64,000 bases of DNA from Solibacillus merdavium (GTDB lineage Bacteria; Bacillota; Bacilli; Bacillales_A; Planococcaceae), in the NCBI RefSeq assembly GCF_014836935.1, contig NZ_JACSPW010000015.1, positions 1-64,000 on the forward strand, written 5' to 3'. Position 1 is the stretch's first letter; each line of letters opens with the position of its first letter. Positions 9,106 through 17,765 of the stretch are shown here, one piece after another. The notes beneath the pieces are model-generated. The model saw only the letters and a list, made by a program, of their open reading frames with translations, was not told the DNA's origin and made no database searches. A program made the position numbers and the translations under genes.

Positions 9106-10053
9106 TTAATTTATATATAGGGTCCCGTTGAGTTCCCGCAAACCTCGATTGAAAATAGATTCTATTGGTTTTTCTTCACATAGTTTTACCGATAGATTTG
9201 GATGCGTTTTTTCAAGTTGTGTGATGATCCCATCCATAATGCTCGGGTTGTTTTTTAATACACCACCATTTAAGAACAGTGTATGCACTTCATTTGCATA
9301 GCCGGCATTTCTTAACGTTGTTGCGGCCAGCAATACAAGCTCATCCACAGCCTTATACATAATTTTCTGGGCGACTGCATCCTTCATGTCCACCGCCTGC
9401 TGTAAATAAGAACCAAAGCTTGCTAAACGTGCATTCGTATAATCTGGGGAATAGATTAAGTTAAACAGTTCATCCGTACTGTTCACTTGATGGCCTGCTA
9501 AAATAAGCTCTGTCAATGCAGTCGGCTTATTGCGTCCGTCTGCAGCGCGGAAGATTGCTTTTGCGATATGCTTACCTATCCAGTAGCCACTGCCTTCATC
9601 CCCAACTCGGTGTCCCCAACCACCTGCACGAATGATTCTGTTATTCATATAGCTAAAGCAAATAGCTCCAGTGCCTGAAATAAGTAAACTCACATCATGA
9701 TGGCCCAATCCTTTTAATGTCGCTTCCACATCATTTTCAATAATAACTTGGCCAAAAGTGAATGGACAGCGGGCGATACTTTCTTCAATAATTTCTTCGA
9801 TAATTTTTTTATCTTGAGCAGTATCAACTCCTGAAATGGCAAACACCGCTACATCGATAAATAGACTAGGCAAATGGGCTGCTGCACTTCGAAGCAATCC
9901 TGTAAACACATGCTGTACATGTTCAATTCCTGCCGCTTGATAATTTGAGCTAGTAGAGGTTGCGGAAAATAGCTCGCGCCCCTCTGAAGAACGAATTGTC
10001 ATAACCGTTTTTGTTGCACCACCGTCAACAGCTAAAATATATTGTTCATTCAT
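9106..10053 (-). CDS. BadF/BadG-family ATPase, N-acetylglucosamine/N-acetylmuramate kinase-like
   Basis: This 315-residue protein has the ASKHA sugar-kinase fold of the BadF/BadG/BcrA/BcrD family. DGGATKT (10-16) is the phosphate-1 loop, LISGTGAICFSY is the second phosphate loop, and GGWGHRVGDEGSGYWIG is typical of N-acetylglucosamine and MurNAc kinases. It probably phosphorylates an amino sugar from cell-wall recycling. The ATG overlaps the last 8 bp of the upstream lyase gene, so the two are translationally coupled. The exact sugar is not readable. Confidence 0.85.
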   Translation of the reverse strand: MNEQYILAVDGGATKTVMTIRSSEGRELFSATSTSSNYQAAGIEHVQHVFTGLLRSAAAHLPSLFIDVAVFAISGVDTAQDKKIIEEIIEESIARCPFTFGQVIIENDVEATLKGLGHHDVSLLISGTGAICFSYMNNRIIRAGGWGHRVGDEGSGYWIGKHIAKAIFRAADGRNKPTALTELILAGHQVNSTDELFNLIYSPDYTNARLASFGSYLQQAVDMKDAVAQKIMYKAVDELVLLAATTLRNAGYANEVHTLFLNGGVLKNNPSIMDGIITQLEKTHPNLSVKLCEEKPIESIFNRGLRELNGTLYIN

Positions 10054-11569
10054 AATCCGACCACTCCTTCACAAATTTCTCCAATTGCTCTTCTGCCTGT
10101 AAAATTGTTTCCGTTTTTTCCCGTAGCCAATTTTCAAGCTGTACAGAGTCATCCTGCGCTTGTTCAAGTGACTTTCGCATAGTCACAGGAGCCGGCCCCC
10201 CTTTTAATGTACGAATATTGACAAAGTATTCCGGTTGAATAGCCTGATAAAAGGCAATTTCATTTATTTGGAGAGGCTTTCCTGTAATTTCAAGGCATTT
10301 CTCATTTGCTAAGTCCCATGTTAGGCTTGCAAGCGATTCTTCGTTATTTGCCACAAGTTCTCGTACGCAAAGGCTTACAATTTTATGAGACTGGCGGAAT
10401 GAAATATTTTCTGAACGAACAAGAGAATCCGCAAGTTCCGTTACGTTGGCAAAACTGTTTTGTGCACGCTTTAGCAGATTGTCCTTGTTAACATCCATTG
10501 TCACGATTAAGCTTCCAAATAACTTATAAATTCCGACTAAACGGTCGATTGCACGCCATAAATAGGGCTGCATATCATCTTCTGTATCAACGATGTCTCC
10601 AAAAGGTGTATTATGGACCATTTGCAAAACGGTAGTTGCATCTCCTACAACAGCAGAAAGCAGGGAGCGTGTATGCTCAATGGAAACAGGATTACGTTTT
10701 TGAGGCATTATCGAGCTGACCTGAACATATGGGCTGGCAAGCTTAAATGCATTAAACTCCTGTGTTGCCCACAATAAAAAGTCCTGTGATGTACGTCCTA
10801 AGTTTAAAGCGGCAAGTTGTACGGTACTCGCTGCTTCGGCAATATAATCAGCTCCAGCAACGGCATCCCATGCATTTTCGATTAAATCATCGAACGCAAG
10901 AAGCTCCTGCATCCGTTCGCGGCTAATAGGGAAGCCTGTTGTGGTTAAAGCGGCAGCGCCCATACTACTGCGGTTAATGGTATTGTATGCAGCCTGCATC
11001 CGTTTATAGTCGCGTGTCAATTGGTCAATAACCGCTTTTAAATAGTGCGCAAACGTTGTCGGCTGTGCTTGCTGGGTATGTGTATAGCCAATCATTATTG
11101 TCTCCACATGCTCCTCGGCAAATAAAATTAAAGATTGGCGTAAATTTAAAAGTTCCTGCATAAGGGTAAGCATCTTTTTGCGTAATGTCATGCGATAAAT
11201 AGCAATTCCCATATCGTTCCGACTGCGGCCGATATGTAAATTACCTGAGATATCGCCACCGAGTTCGATTAATTTATTTTCGATACGGAAAAATAAATCT
11301 TCAAACTGTGGATTATAATCGCGTGTTTTATAATATTCTAAGTCTAATTTTTGAATGGCTTGCCCTATTCGACGTGCTTCATCTGCAGTTACTAACTCCT
11401 GCTCCTCTAACATTTTCAAGTGCGCAATATGAATTTGAAGCATTGCATCTAAAAAGTGCTTACGTGCTTCGTCATACGCAGGTTGTAAAACCATTTGACG
11501 ATAGCTATTAGAAGGAAATAAAATCCCTTCTTTCTCATTTACTTGATCGCGGAAATTTTGAAAAAACAT
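10046..11569 (-). CDS. Argininosuccinate lyase-family protein (paralogue)
   Basis: This 507-residue member of the fumarase/aspartase superfamily is closest to argininosuccinate lyase. RSRND is at 115-119, GYTHTQQAQPTT with a candidate catalytic His at 161-172, and the signature loop SSIMPQKRNP at 285-294. It is about 45 residues longer than ordinary ArgH, and no argG or other arginine gene is nearby. It overlaps an amino-sugar kinase gene instead. It may therefore be a C-N lyase acting on another succinyl-amine. GGAGG precedes the ATG at 11569, while the in-frame ATG at 11620 has no ribosome site. Confidence 0.8.
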   Translation of the reverse strand: MFFQNFRDQVNEKEGILFPSNSYRQMVLQPAYDEARKHFLDAMLQIHIAHLKMLEEQELVTADEARRIGQAIQKLDLEYYKTRDYNPQFEDLFFRIENKLIELGGDISGNLHIGRSRNDMGIAIYRMTLRKKMLTLMQELLNLRQSLILFAEEHVETIMIGYTHTQQAQPTTFAHYLKAVIDQLTRDYKRMQAAYNTINRSSMGAAALTTTGFPISRERMQELLAFDDLIENAWDAVAGADYIAEAASTVQLAALNLGRTSQDFLLWATQEFNAFKLASPYVQVSSIMPQKRNPVSIEHTRSLLSAVVGDATTVLQMVHNTPFGDIVDTEDDMQPYLWRAIDRLVGIYKLFGSLIVTMDVNKDNLLKRAQNSFANVTELADSLVRSENISFRQSHKIVSLCVRELVANNEESLASLTWDLANEKCLEITGKPLQINEIAFYQAIQPEYFVNIRTLKGGPAPVTMRKSLEQAQDDSVQLENWLREKTETILQAEEQLEKFVKEWSDYE

Positions 11570-11702
11570 GATGAATGGGCCTCCAATCAAATGATAGAAA
11601 CTACTAACTAATACTTTCATTCTACAATTGTTAGAAAATTATATCAATTACAAAAATTAACTGGATGTAGTCTCCCGCATTAGCTGCCTACATAATTACA
11701 AT

Positions 11703-11895
11703 TTCATTACTACGGGCGAAATCCTCTAATAAGTGGGTCAAATCTTCTAATATATTCAAAAAAATTCTAATAAAGAACTGGTTTTCTAATACCTATGTCA
11801 GTTGTTCTAATAAGAGTTGAGTATCTTCTAAAAAGAGGTACATACGTTCTAATATCATTCGAGAAGTTTCTAATATCTATACAGTTGTTCTAATA
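11703..11895 (+). repeat. Phased 21-bp repeat array with TTCTAATA core (10 units)
   Basis: The core TTCTAA, usually TTCTAATA, starts at 11745, 11765, 11784, 11805, 11826, 11847, 11868 and 11888. Degenerate copies start at 11703 (TTCATTA) and 11724 (CTCTAAT). Steps are 21, 21, 20, 19, 21, 21, 21, 21 and 20 bp, or about two helical turns. Spacer bases between cores are not conserved. The array fills the gap between the EamA-gene terminator and the start of the leftward lyase gene. Confidence 0.85.
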
Positions 11896-11926
11896 AAGTT
11901 AAATCCCTATACGATTTGCCCCAAAA

Positions 11927-11967
11927 AAAGCTGTTGCCTGTAATAATACAGACAACAGCTTTTATAA
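11927..11967 (-). terminator. Terminator of the GNAT-EamA operon
   Basis: AAAAGCTGTTG (11927-11937) and CAACAGCTTTT (11953-11963) pair perfectly, with an inner CTGT/ACAG extension. Read on the minus strand, the hairpin ends in seven T, directly behind the EamA transporter gene. Confidence 0.9.
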
Positions 11968-11984
11968 TATGGAGTTCGTTTTAT

Positions 11985-12899
11985 TCAGGTTAGCTTTTCC
12001 TTCTTATCTATAGTACGCATTTTCTTTGCAGCAAAATAGGAAGGCAATACCATGCCGAATAAAACGAGAATAATTCCACCAACCTGTATAATCGTTAAGC
12101 TTTCTTTTAATACAATAACGGATACGATAATTGCTACGGGCAGTTCCATCGCACTTAAAATTGAAACGAGTGCTCCGCCAACTTTTGGTGCAGCAATCGA
12201 GAATAGTAAAATCGGTAAAATAATCCCGAATAAACCAAGTGCCATCCCAAACTTCCATAGTCCGGTACCTAATTGCCCGTTCCATATAATTTCAGGTGTT
12301 AAAAAGATGGAAATAACAATGAGTGCAATAACGGACAGAATAAATGTTCTACCTATCATTGTCACACCTTCAACTCTGCGGGCATTAATCTGTAGAAATG
12401 CAGCAAAAGTAAAAGCAGCAGCCAAGCCCAGTGCCCATCCTTGCCATGCAATTTGTGACAAATCTACATCGATAATACCAGCGGCCAAAATCGTTCCAGC
12501 AAGTAAAAAGGCCAAAGAGAATAGCTCAATACGGCTTGGAAGACGTTTGTTCGCGAAGCAATTCATAAAGAGCCCAATCCAAGTAAATTGGAAAAGCATC
12601 ACGACAGCTAGTGATGCCGGCAAATAATTTAATGATTGTCCGTAAAAAATCCCCGTAACAGCAGTACAGATCCCTGCAATTAAAAGGGTCAATGCACCGG
12701 ACTTTGTAACTTTCGGTAAAGTTCGTTGTGTTAAGATAAATAATAAAAGCGCCAGTAAAAAGCCAAAGAAGTATTGGCTAGTCACGGCTTCTGCTGATGT
12801 ATAACCATGCTGCATGGCAACTTTTACAATAGTTGATAGTATGCCATAACTGCTTGCTGCAATGACGATCAGCAGTGAGTAAATCCAATTTTGTTTCAT
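11985..12899 (-). CDS. EamA/DMT-family transporter
   Basis: This 304-residue protein has about ten hydrophobic segments arranged as two EamA repeats of five helices, the layout of drug/metabolite transporters. Lysines and arginines at the C-terminus (AAKKMRTIDKKEKLT) fit a cytoplasmic tail. The gene follows the GNAT acetyltransferase by only 16 bp on the same strand, and a strong terminator lies behind it, so the pair is an operon. The substrate cannot be predicted. It may export a metabolite that the acetyltransferase modifies. Confidence 0.88.
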   Translation of the reverse strand: MKQNWIYSLLIVIAASSYGILSTIVKVAMQHGYTSAEAVTSQYFFGFLLALLLFILTQRTLPKVTKSGALTLLIAGICTAVTGIFYGQSLNYLPASLAVVMLFQFTWIGLFMNCFANKRLPSRIELFSLAFLLAGTILAAGIIDVDLSQIAWQGWALGLAAAFTFAAFLQINARRVEGVTMIGRTFILSVIALIVISIFLTPEIIWNGQLGTGLWKFGMALGLFGIILPILLFSIAAPKVGGALVSILSAMELPVAIIVSVIVLKESLTIIQVGGIILVLFGMVLPSYFAAKKMRTIDKKEKLT

Positions 12900-12915
12900 T
12901 GTGTTTCTTCCTATT

Positions 12916-13476
12916 CTATAGCGATTTCACCATATGATGAAATGGCTCGTTAATAATTGTCCAGTTTTCGGTTGTAGAGTAGCCCATCCGTTCATATAAG
13001 CGTCTAGCATCAATTTTCTCCAATTCCACATTTAAAGCAATTTTGCTGTAGCCTAATTGCTTACCCTTTTGTTCAGCAAACTGCAAAAGGCGCGTTCCAA
13101 TACCAAGACCGCGTGCTTCTTTGGAAACACAAATTGTATCAATATAATATTCATCCATATGAGCCTCTACATCTAACGTAATATGGATGCCTTTTCCAGC
13201 TAGTTGTTCTTCCAATTGACGATCAAGCTTGTGTCCAAGTAGTCCGTCATATAGCACGACAATCCCCAAGATTTCGCTATTTTTTTCAGCTACATATGTA
13301 TTTAAATAGCTATGTCGGTTAGTAGTTTCTGTAACTAACTGCTCTAAAGACGCTAATATTTTTGTGGGATCGTCTTGTCCAGTCAAATTATTTGCAATGT
13401 CGCCAATAGCGTCATAAATTAAAGGGGCAATAGCGGATGCATCTTTTATTTCCGCATTACGAATAATAATCGTCAT
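12916..13476 (-). CDS. GNAT-family N-acetyltransferase
   Basis: This 186-residue GNAT enzyme transfers an acetyl group from acetyl-CoA to an unknown amine. Motif A is clear in VSKEARGLGIGTRLLQFAEQ (the R/Q-x-x-G-x-G/A pyrophosphate loop), followed by ALNVELEKIDARRLYERMGY, the usual motif B end. A GAGAGGA ribosome site precedes the start. It is first in a two-gene operon with the EamA transporter and is divergent from the PfkB kinase gene. Confidence 0.88.
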   Translation of the reverse strand: MTIIIRNAEIKDASAIAPLIYDAIGDIANNLTGQDDPTKILASLEQLVTETTNRHSYLNTYVAEKNSEILGIVVLYDGLLGHKLDRQLEEQLAGKGIHITLDVEAHMDEYYIDTICVSKEARGLGIGTRLLQFAEQKGKQLGYSKIALNVELEKIDARRLYERMGYSTTENWTIINEPFHHMVKSL

Positions 13477-13626
13477 CTAAATCCTCTCCTTACCGAAACA
13501 CAGTATAACAGAAATAAATATAGTTCGCTAAAAAACGATTAGTTTCAGAATAGTACAAAGTTTTATAAATCGTTCTTTTCTATGGTAAATTAGTAAGAAC
13601 ATATTACGTCGGAGGTTAGACAATTA

Positions 13627-14574
13627 ATGAGTCAATTAGACAAAGAATTCATCTTAGTGTATGGAGATGCATTCGTTGATTATATTGCAAATGACAAAAC
13701 GAATACGTCATTCACGAAGTTTTTGGGAGGCGCTACAATCAATGTAGCCGCAGGTATTAGTCGAATTGGTGCTCCGTCAGCCCTTATTACGATAACAGGA
13801 GATGACGAAACATCGGAATTTTGTCGCCAGGAGATCGCAAAAGAAGGCGTCAATTTAGATTTTGCTGTATTTGATGAGAAGAAGCGTGTAAGTGGAGTAT
13901 ACGTTCATTTAACAGAAAACTGTGAGCGTGTATTTAAAGATTATGTCGATGAGACGCCGAATTTACAAGTAACACCTGAGCAATTGAACGAGGAAGCTTT
14001 CAAACGCGCTTCCATTTTAAATGTATGTTCGGGAACAATGTTTGAAGAAACAGCCTTAAAAACGACACGTACTGCAGTGGAGATGGCAAAGGATAAAGGA
14101 GCGATTATCGCCATCGATGCGAATATTCGTCCTTTACGTTGGGAATCCGAAGATATTTGCCGCGAAACGGTTGCGTCGTTTTTTGAAGATGCCGACATTT
14201 TAAAGCTGACAGATGAAGAGTTGTTTTTCTTAACAGAAACAACAACGATTGAAGAAGGCTTACAAAAGCTGGACGAGCTATTAGTACCGATTGTTTTAAT
14301 TACTGTAGGTGCTGATGGTGCATATGCCGTACTCAATGGTGAAGTGACACATGTCCCTGTTGATCGCGTTGTTCCAGTAGACACAACAGGTGCTGGTGAT
14401 GCATTTATGGCAGGCGTTCTGCGCTATGTTCATTTTAATGGACTGCCAACAGTGAAAGAGGATTTAGTAGACTGTGTGGCATTTGGTAATAAGCTAGGCG
14501 CAATGGCTGCAACAAAAGCGGGTGCATTAACAGCACTGCCAAACTATGAAGAAATAAAACATTTAATTAAATAG
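13627..14574 (+). CDS. PfkB-family sugar kinase (fructokinase-like)
   Basis: This 315-residue ribokinase-fold enzyme has the first signature in GGATINVAAGISRIG (34-48) and the second, with the catalytic base, in DTTGAGDAFMAG (252-263, Asp258). It probably phosphorylates fructose or a related sugar with ATP. GGAGG at 13611-13615 lies upstream of the ATG. The gene stands alone, with its own terminator and no transporter or hydrolase nearby, so its substrate is uncertain. Confidence 0.88.
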   Translation: MSQLDKEFILVYGDAFVDYIANDKTNTSFTKFLGGATINVAAGISRIGAPSALITITGDDETSEFCRQEIAKEGVNLDFAVFDEKKRVSGVYVHLTENCERVFKDYVDETPNLQVTPEQLNEEAFKRASILNVCSGTMFEETALKTTRTAVEMAKDKGAIIAIDANIRPLRWESEDICRETVASFFEDADILKLTDEELFFLTETTTIEEGLQKLDELLVPIVLITVGADGAYAVLNGEVTHVPVDRVVPVDTTGAGDAFMAGVLRYVHFNGLPTVKEDLVDCVAFGNKLGAMAATKAGALTALPNYEEIKHLIK

Positions 14575-14585
14575 TAGAAAATATG

Positions 14586-14617
14586 CAGGGTGTCTAGTTT
14601 TGGACAGCCTGTTTTTT
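14586..14617 (+). terminator. Terminator of the PfkB kinase gene
   Basis: CAGGGTGTC (14586-14594) and GACAGCCTG (14603-14611) form a hairpin with one internal G-G mismatch, followed by six T. Confidence 0.8.
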
Positions 14618-14719
14618 GGTTATTAAGAAACCATTAGTTGACAAAATCATTAAATTGAAACAATTAGTCGCTATAAAAACGTATCATTTCTTCTTATAAT
14701 TAGGTTAAGAGGTGACGGG

Positions 14720-15838
14720 ATGGATAACTTTCAATTTGCGACCATTTTTATGAATAATAGAAAAAAATTAAATGTAACGCAAGAGGATATTGCCCGTTTT
14801 ATGGGCGTTTCCAGAGCAGCTGTGTCGAAATGGGAGAAAGGGCAAAGTTATCCCGACATATCATTATTGCCAAAGCTTGCAACGTATTTTAATGTATCGA
14901 TTGATGAATTGTTAGGGTATAAACCACAATTGACGAATGAGCGGATTATGAATATGTATGCGGAGTTGGCTCGACGCTTTTCTAAAGAGCAATTTGAAGA
15001 GGTAGATAGGACTATCGAGTTACTGATTGAGGAATACTATTCCTGCTTTCCTTTTTTGCTGAAGATGGCGCAGCTTTATGTGAATTACTTTAACAAGGCA
15101 GGGGATACGGATAAGGTAACCAAAAAAATCCAGGCACTTTGCAAACGTGTAAAGGAATTTAGCGGGGATTATAAACTGACGAATGAAGCCAATTTACTGC
15201 AGGCACTTTCGTATATTTTAAAAGGGGAACCTGAGCAAGTAATTGAGCTTTTAGGAGAAGATGCGATTATTCAGCTTGGCAGTGAACAGTTAATCGCGAC
15301 TGCACAAATGATGCTCGGCAACACGGAGAAGGCGAAGGAAATTTTCCAGGTTAATATGTATCAGCAATTGCTGTGTGTTATTTCAAATGCGAGCGAGGCG
15401 TTACTGTTAGAAGTGGACAATGAGACATATTTTGAACAATCGGTCCGCCGTATTGAAACAATGATTGAAATCTTCAATATTGAACGGTTAAACGTTCATA
15501 CAGCACTGCTGTTTTATATAAGGGCATCGAGCGGATATGCGATGCAAAATAATATAGAGCAGGCTATTCGCTGTATTGAGCGCTATGTAAAAGTTTGTTT
15601 GCAAATGGTTTTCCCTCTTCGGCTTACAGGCGACGATTATTTCTATTTGCTGGACGGATGGATTGCTAGGGAAGTAATGCTCAGCTCGCAAACACCCCGT
15701 GATGAAGAAACTATAAGAAGCTCGATTTTAGAAGGCATTGCCAATAATCCGATGTTGGCGAATATCCAACAAGATGTACGTTATAAAAATTTAATCGTTA
15801 ATTTGAAGCATCATTTAAAATTTGAGGAGGAATTGTAA
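14720..15838 (+). CDS. XRE-family regulator with C-terminal helical (TPR-like) domain
   Basis: This is a 372-residue protein. Residues 5-65 are an HTH_3 domain (VTQEDIARFMGVSRAAVSKWEKGQSYPDISLLPKLATYFNVSIDELLG). The remaining 300 residues are helical with a TPR-like rhythm, the build of peptide- or ligand-sensing transcription factors. Only one base separates its stop from the next start, so it heads the operon with the yxlEFG-like genes and probably controls it. The start is preceded by AGAGGTGACGG. Confidence 0.88.
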   Translation: MDNFQFATIFMNNRKKLNVTQEDIARFMGVSRAAVSKWEKGQSYPDISLLPKLATYFNVSIDELLGYKPQLTNERIMNMYAELARRFSKEQFEEVDRTIELLIEEYYSCFPFLLKMAQLYVNYFNKAGDTDKVTKKIQALCKRVKEFSGDYKLTNEANLLQALSYILKGEPEQVIELLGEDAIIQLGSEQLIATAQMMLGNTEKAKEIFQVNMYQQLLCVISNASEALLLEVDNETYFEQSVRRIETMIEIFNIERLNVHTALLFYIRASSGYAMQNNIEQAIRCIERYVKVCLQMVFPLRLTGDDYFYLLDGWIAREVMLSSQTPRDEETIRSSILEGIANNPMLANIQQDVRYKNLIVNLKHHLKFEEEL

Positions 15839-15839
15839 A

Positions 15840-16040
15840 ATGGAAGCTTTATCAAATATTCCGTGGGGGTTGATTGCCCCGCTATTAGTATTACAGTTTG
15901 TGTTGGCGACAGTAGCGATTGTTGATATTGTTCGTATTCATGAAACACGCGGACCGAAATGGGTTTGGATTATCGTGTCACTATTTGTCAATACGCTTGG
16001 ACCGATTGCGTATTTTCTTTTTGGACGTAAAAATCAATGA
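15840..16040 (+). CDS. yxlE: YxlE-like small membrane protein (PLDc_N domain)
   Basis: This 66-residue protein has two transmembrane helices and the PLDc_N pattern W.LI.PLL.LQ...IVDI.R....RGPKW.WIIV.L.VNTLGPI.YFLFGRK. In Bacillus subtilis the matching YxlE lies in the sigY operon beside YxlF and YxlG, the same order as here. GAGGAGG (15823-15829) lies inside the end of the XRE gene, and the ATG at 15840 has correct spacing. The last codons overlap the ABC ATPase start (ATGA). Confidence 0.8.
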   Translation: MEALSNIPWGLIAPLLVLQFVLATVAIVDIVRIHETRGPKWVWIIVSLFVNTLGPIAYFLFGRKNQ

Positions 16041-16939
16041 TATGCATTGAAGTGAAAGAATTAACGAAACAGTTCGGCCCAAAAAAAGTAGTGGATGGTT
16101 TATCGTTTTCATTACCAATGCATACGTCAACAGCACTAATTGGTCCAAATGGTGCTGGGAAGACAACTGCGCTTTCTATGCTTGCCCATTTAATGGAGCC
16201 GACAAGTGGTCAGATTATCATGCCTAATGTAAAAGATATGCGTAGTGCAATTGGGTTTTTGCCGCAATATCCACAATTCTACTCGTGGCTGACAGCACTT
16301 GAGTATATGGAAATGGTGGCGAGTTTAAGTAATCTTGACAAACGTGCTTTAAAAAGCGAATGCAAAAAGATGCTTGCGTTTGTTGGGTTAGAGGATGCCA
16401 TGAATAAGAAAACCGTCACATTTTCAGGTGGAATGAAGCAACGATTGGGCATTGCACAGGCGCTCGTTCATAAGCCAAAACTTTTATTATTGGATGAGCC
16501 GGTATCAGCACTGGATCCTGTTGGGCGTCGTGAAGTAATGAATTTACTAAAGGAAGTGCAGGAGCAAACGACGATATTGTATTCAACACATATTTTAAAT
16601 GATGCAGAGGAAATGACGGATCAGCTATTGTTTTTACGTGACGGGCAATTAGTAGAACAAGGCTCATTGCAGCGAGTCAAGGAGAAGTTTCAGGAGCCAC
16701 GCTATAAAATCACGTTTTCTCACGAGAACGAAGCGCAGCAATTTACTGAGCAAACGGCACTTCAAACGCAATGGGCAAAAAATATCGTCTATATTGAGAT
16801 TTTGGAAGATCGACCGACTATGCAGCAGCTGTTGTACCAGCTTGCCATTTCACCATATGAAGTGCTGAAGGTGGAACGACAGACAGCAAGCTTGGAAGAA
16901 ATCTTTATGAAGGTGGCTGGCGAGAATGCAACAATTTAA
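16037..16939 (+). CDS. yxlF: ABC transporter ATP-binding protein, YxlF-like
   Basis: This 300-residue ATPase has Walker A GPNGAGKTT (36-44), the ABC signature FSGGMKQRLGIAQAL, Walker B LLLLDEPVSALDP and the H-loop YSTHIL. The last 80 residues are the accessory domain usual in drug- or peptide-export ABC-2 systems. The ATG overlaps the TGA of the YxlE-like gene, and the stop is 14 bp inside the permease gene. It therefore works with the permease as one transporter. Confidence 0.9.
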   Translation: MICIEVKELTKQFGPKKVVDGLSFSLPMHTSTALIGPNGAGKTTALSMLAHLMEPTSGQIIMPNVKDMRSAIGFLPQYPQFYSWLTALEYMEMVASLSNLDKRALKSECKKMLAFVGLEDAMNKKTVTFSGGMKQRLGIAQALVHKPKLLLLDEPVSALDPVGRREVMNLLKEVQEQTTILYSTHILNDAEEMTDQLLFLRDGQLVEQGSLQRVKEKFQEPRYKITFSHENEAQQFTEQTALQTQWAKNIVYIEILEDRPTMQQLLYQLAISPYEVLKVERQTASLEEIFMKVAGENATI

Positions 16940-17708
16940 AGCACTTTTTTTAAAGGAATGGCGTGAAAGTGTACGGAGCTTTAAACTATTATGGATTCCG
17001 CTCGTATTTATACTGCTTGGAATTAGTGACCCAATAATGAATTACTTTATGGAAGATATTTTAAAAGCTGTCGGCAATATGCCGGAGGGTTTTATGATGA
17101 CATTGCCTGAATTCCAGCCAGCCGACCTTTTGATGGCGTCGACCGGTCAGTTTCAGTCGATTGGTTTGCTCGTATTAATAGCGGCTTATATTGGTGTATT
17201 CAGCCGGGAACGCCAAAATGGGACAGCAACGCTCATCTATGTTCGACCTGTTTCTTTTACGGCAATGTATGCAAGTAAATGGATGGTAGCAAGCATCATC
17301 GCTATGATTAGTGCGATTGCCGGCTATGCGGGGAGTATGTATTATACTGCATTGTTGTATGGGACTGTAGACTGGATGAAGTTTTTTGCGATGTTGGGGA
17401 CGTATTGTCTATGGTTACTATTTGTCATGGCTGTAACCGTTGCAATGAGTGCGGCATTCAACACGTCAATTGCAGCAGCCGTTACGATTGTAATTATATC
17501 GTTAGGTTTGTTCATCGATTCGCTGTTTGGTGGTTTTTGGAGTGTAACACCATGGAAGCTTGCGAATTACGGAATAGCGCTTCTAACAGATAGTGTACTT
17601 TTGAAAACGTATTGGCTCACAGTACTTATGGTTGTGGGCCTGACGATTTTGTCCATTGTTCTTGGTATAGTAATGAGCCGGAAAAATATGCGCCAACTAA
17701 AGATTTAA
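16926..17708 (+). CDS. yxlG: ABC-2 type permease, YxlG-like
   Basis: This 260-residue membrane protein has six predicted helices. The N-terminal F.ALFLKEWRES motif and the FSRERQNGTATLIYVRPVS segment after the second helix are typical of ABC-2 permeases of the NosY/YxlG type. It overlaps the ATPase gene by 14 bp, is last in the operon, and is followed by a strong terminator. The substrate is unknown. Confidence 0.88.
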   Translation: MQQFKALFLKEWRESVRSFKLLWIPLVFILLGISDPIMNYFMEDILKAVGNMPEGFMMTLPEFQPADLLMASTGQFQSIGLLVLIAAYIGVFSRERQNGTATLIYVRPVSFTAMYASKWMVASIIAMISAIAGYAGSMYYTALLYGTVDWMKFFAMLGTYCLWLLFVMAVTVAMSAAFNTSIAAAVTIVIISLGLFIDSLFGGFWSVTPWKLANYGIALLTDSVLLKTYWLTVLMVVGLTILSIVLGIVMSRKNMRQLKI

Positions 17709-17717
17709 TTATTCAGT

Positions 17718-17750
17718 AGAGACCGATTTTTTTAACCGGTCTCTCTTTTT
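17718..17750 (+). terminator. Terminator of the XRE-yxlEFG operon
   Basis: AGAGACCG (17718-17725) pairs with CGGTCTCT (17737-17744), followed by a C and then a T run. Confidence 0.9.
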
Positions 17751-17765
17751 TATTTTAGGAAAATA

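Noticed and set aside
10306-11511. Plus-strand open frames inside the ArgH-like gene
   Set aside because: They are antisense shadows without ribosome sites or recognisable domains.
11703-11895. TTCTAATA array as a CRISPR
   Set aside because: The repeat unit is far too short, the spacers are 12-15 bp, and no cas gene is present.
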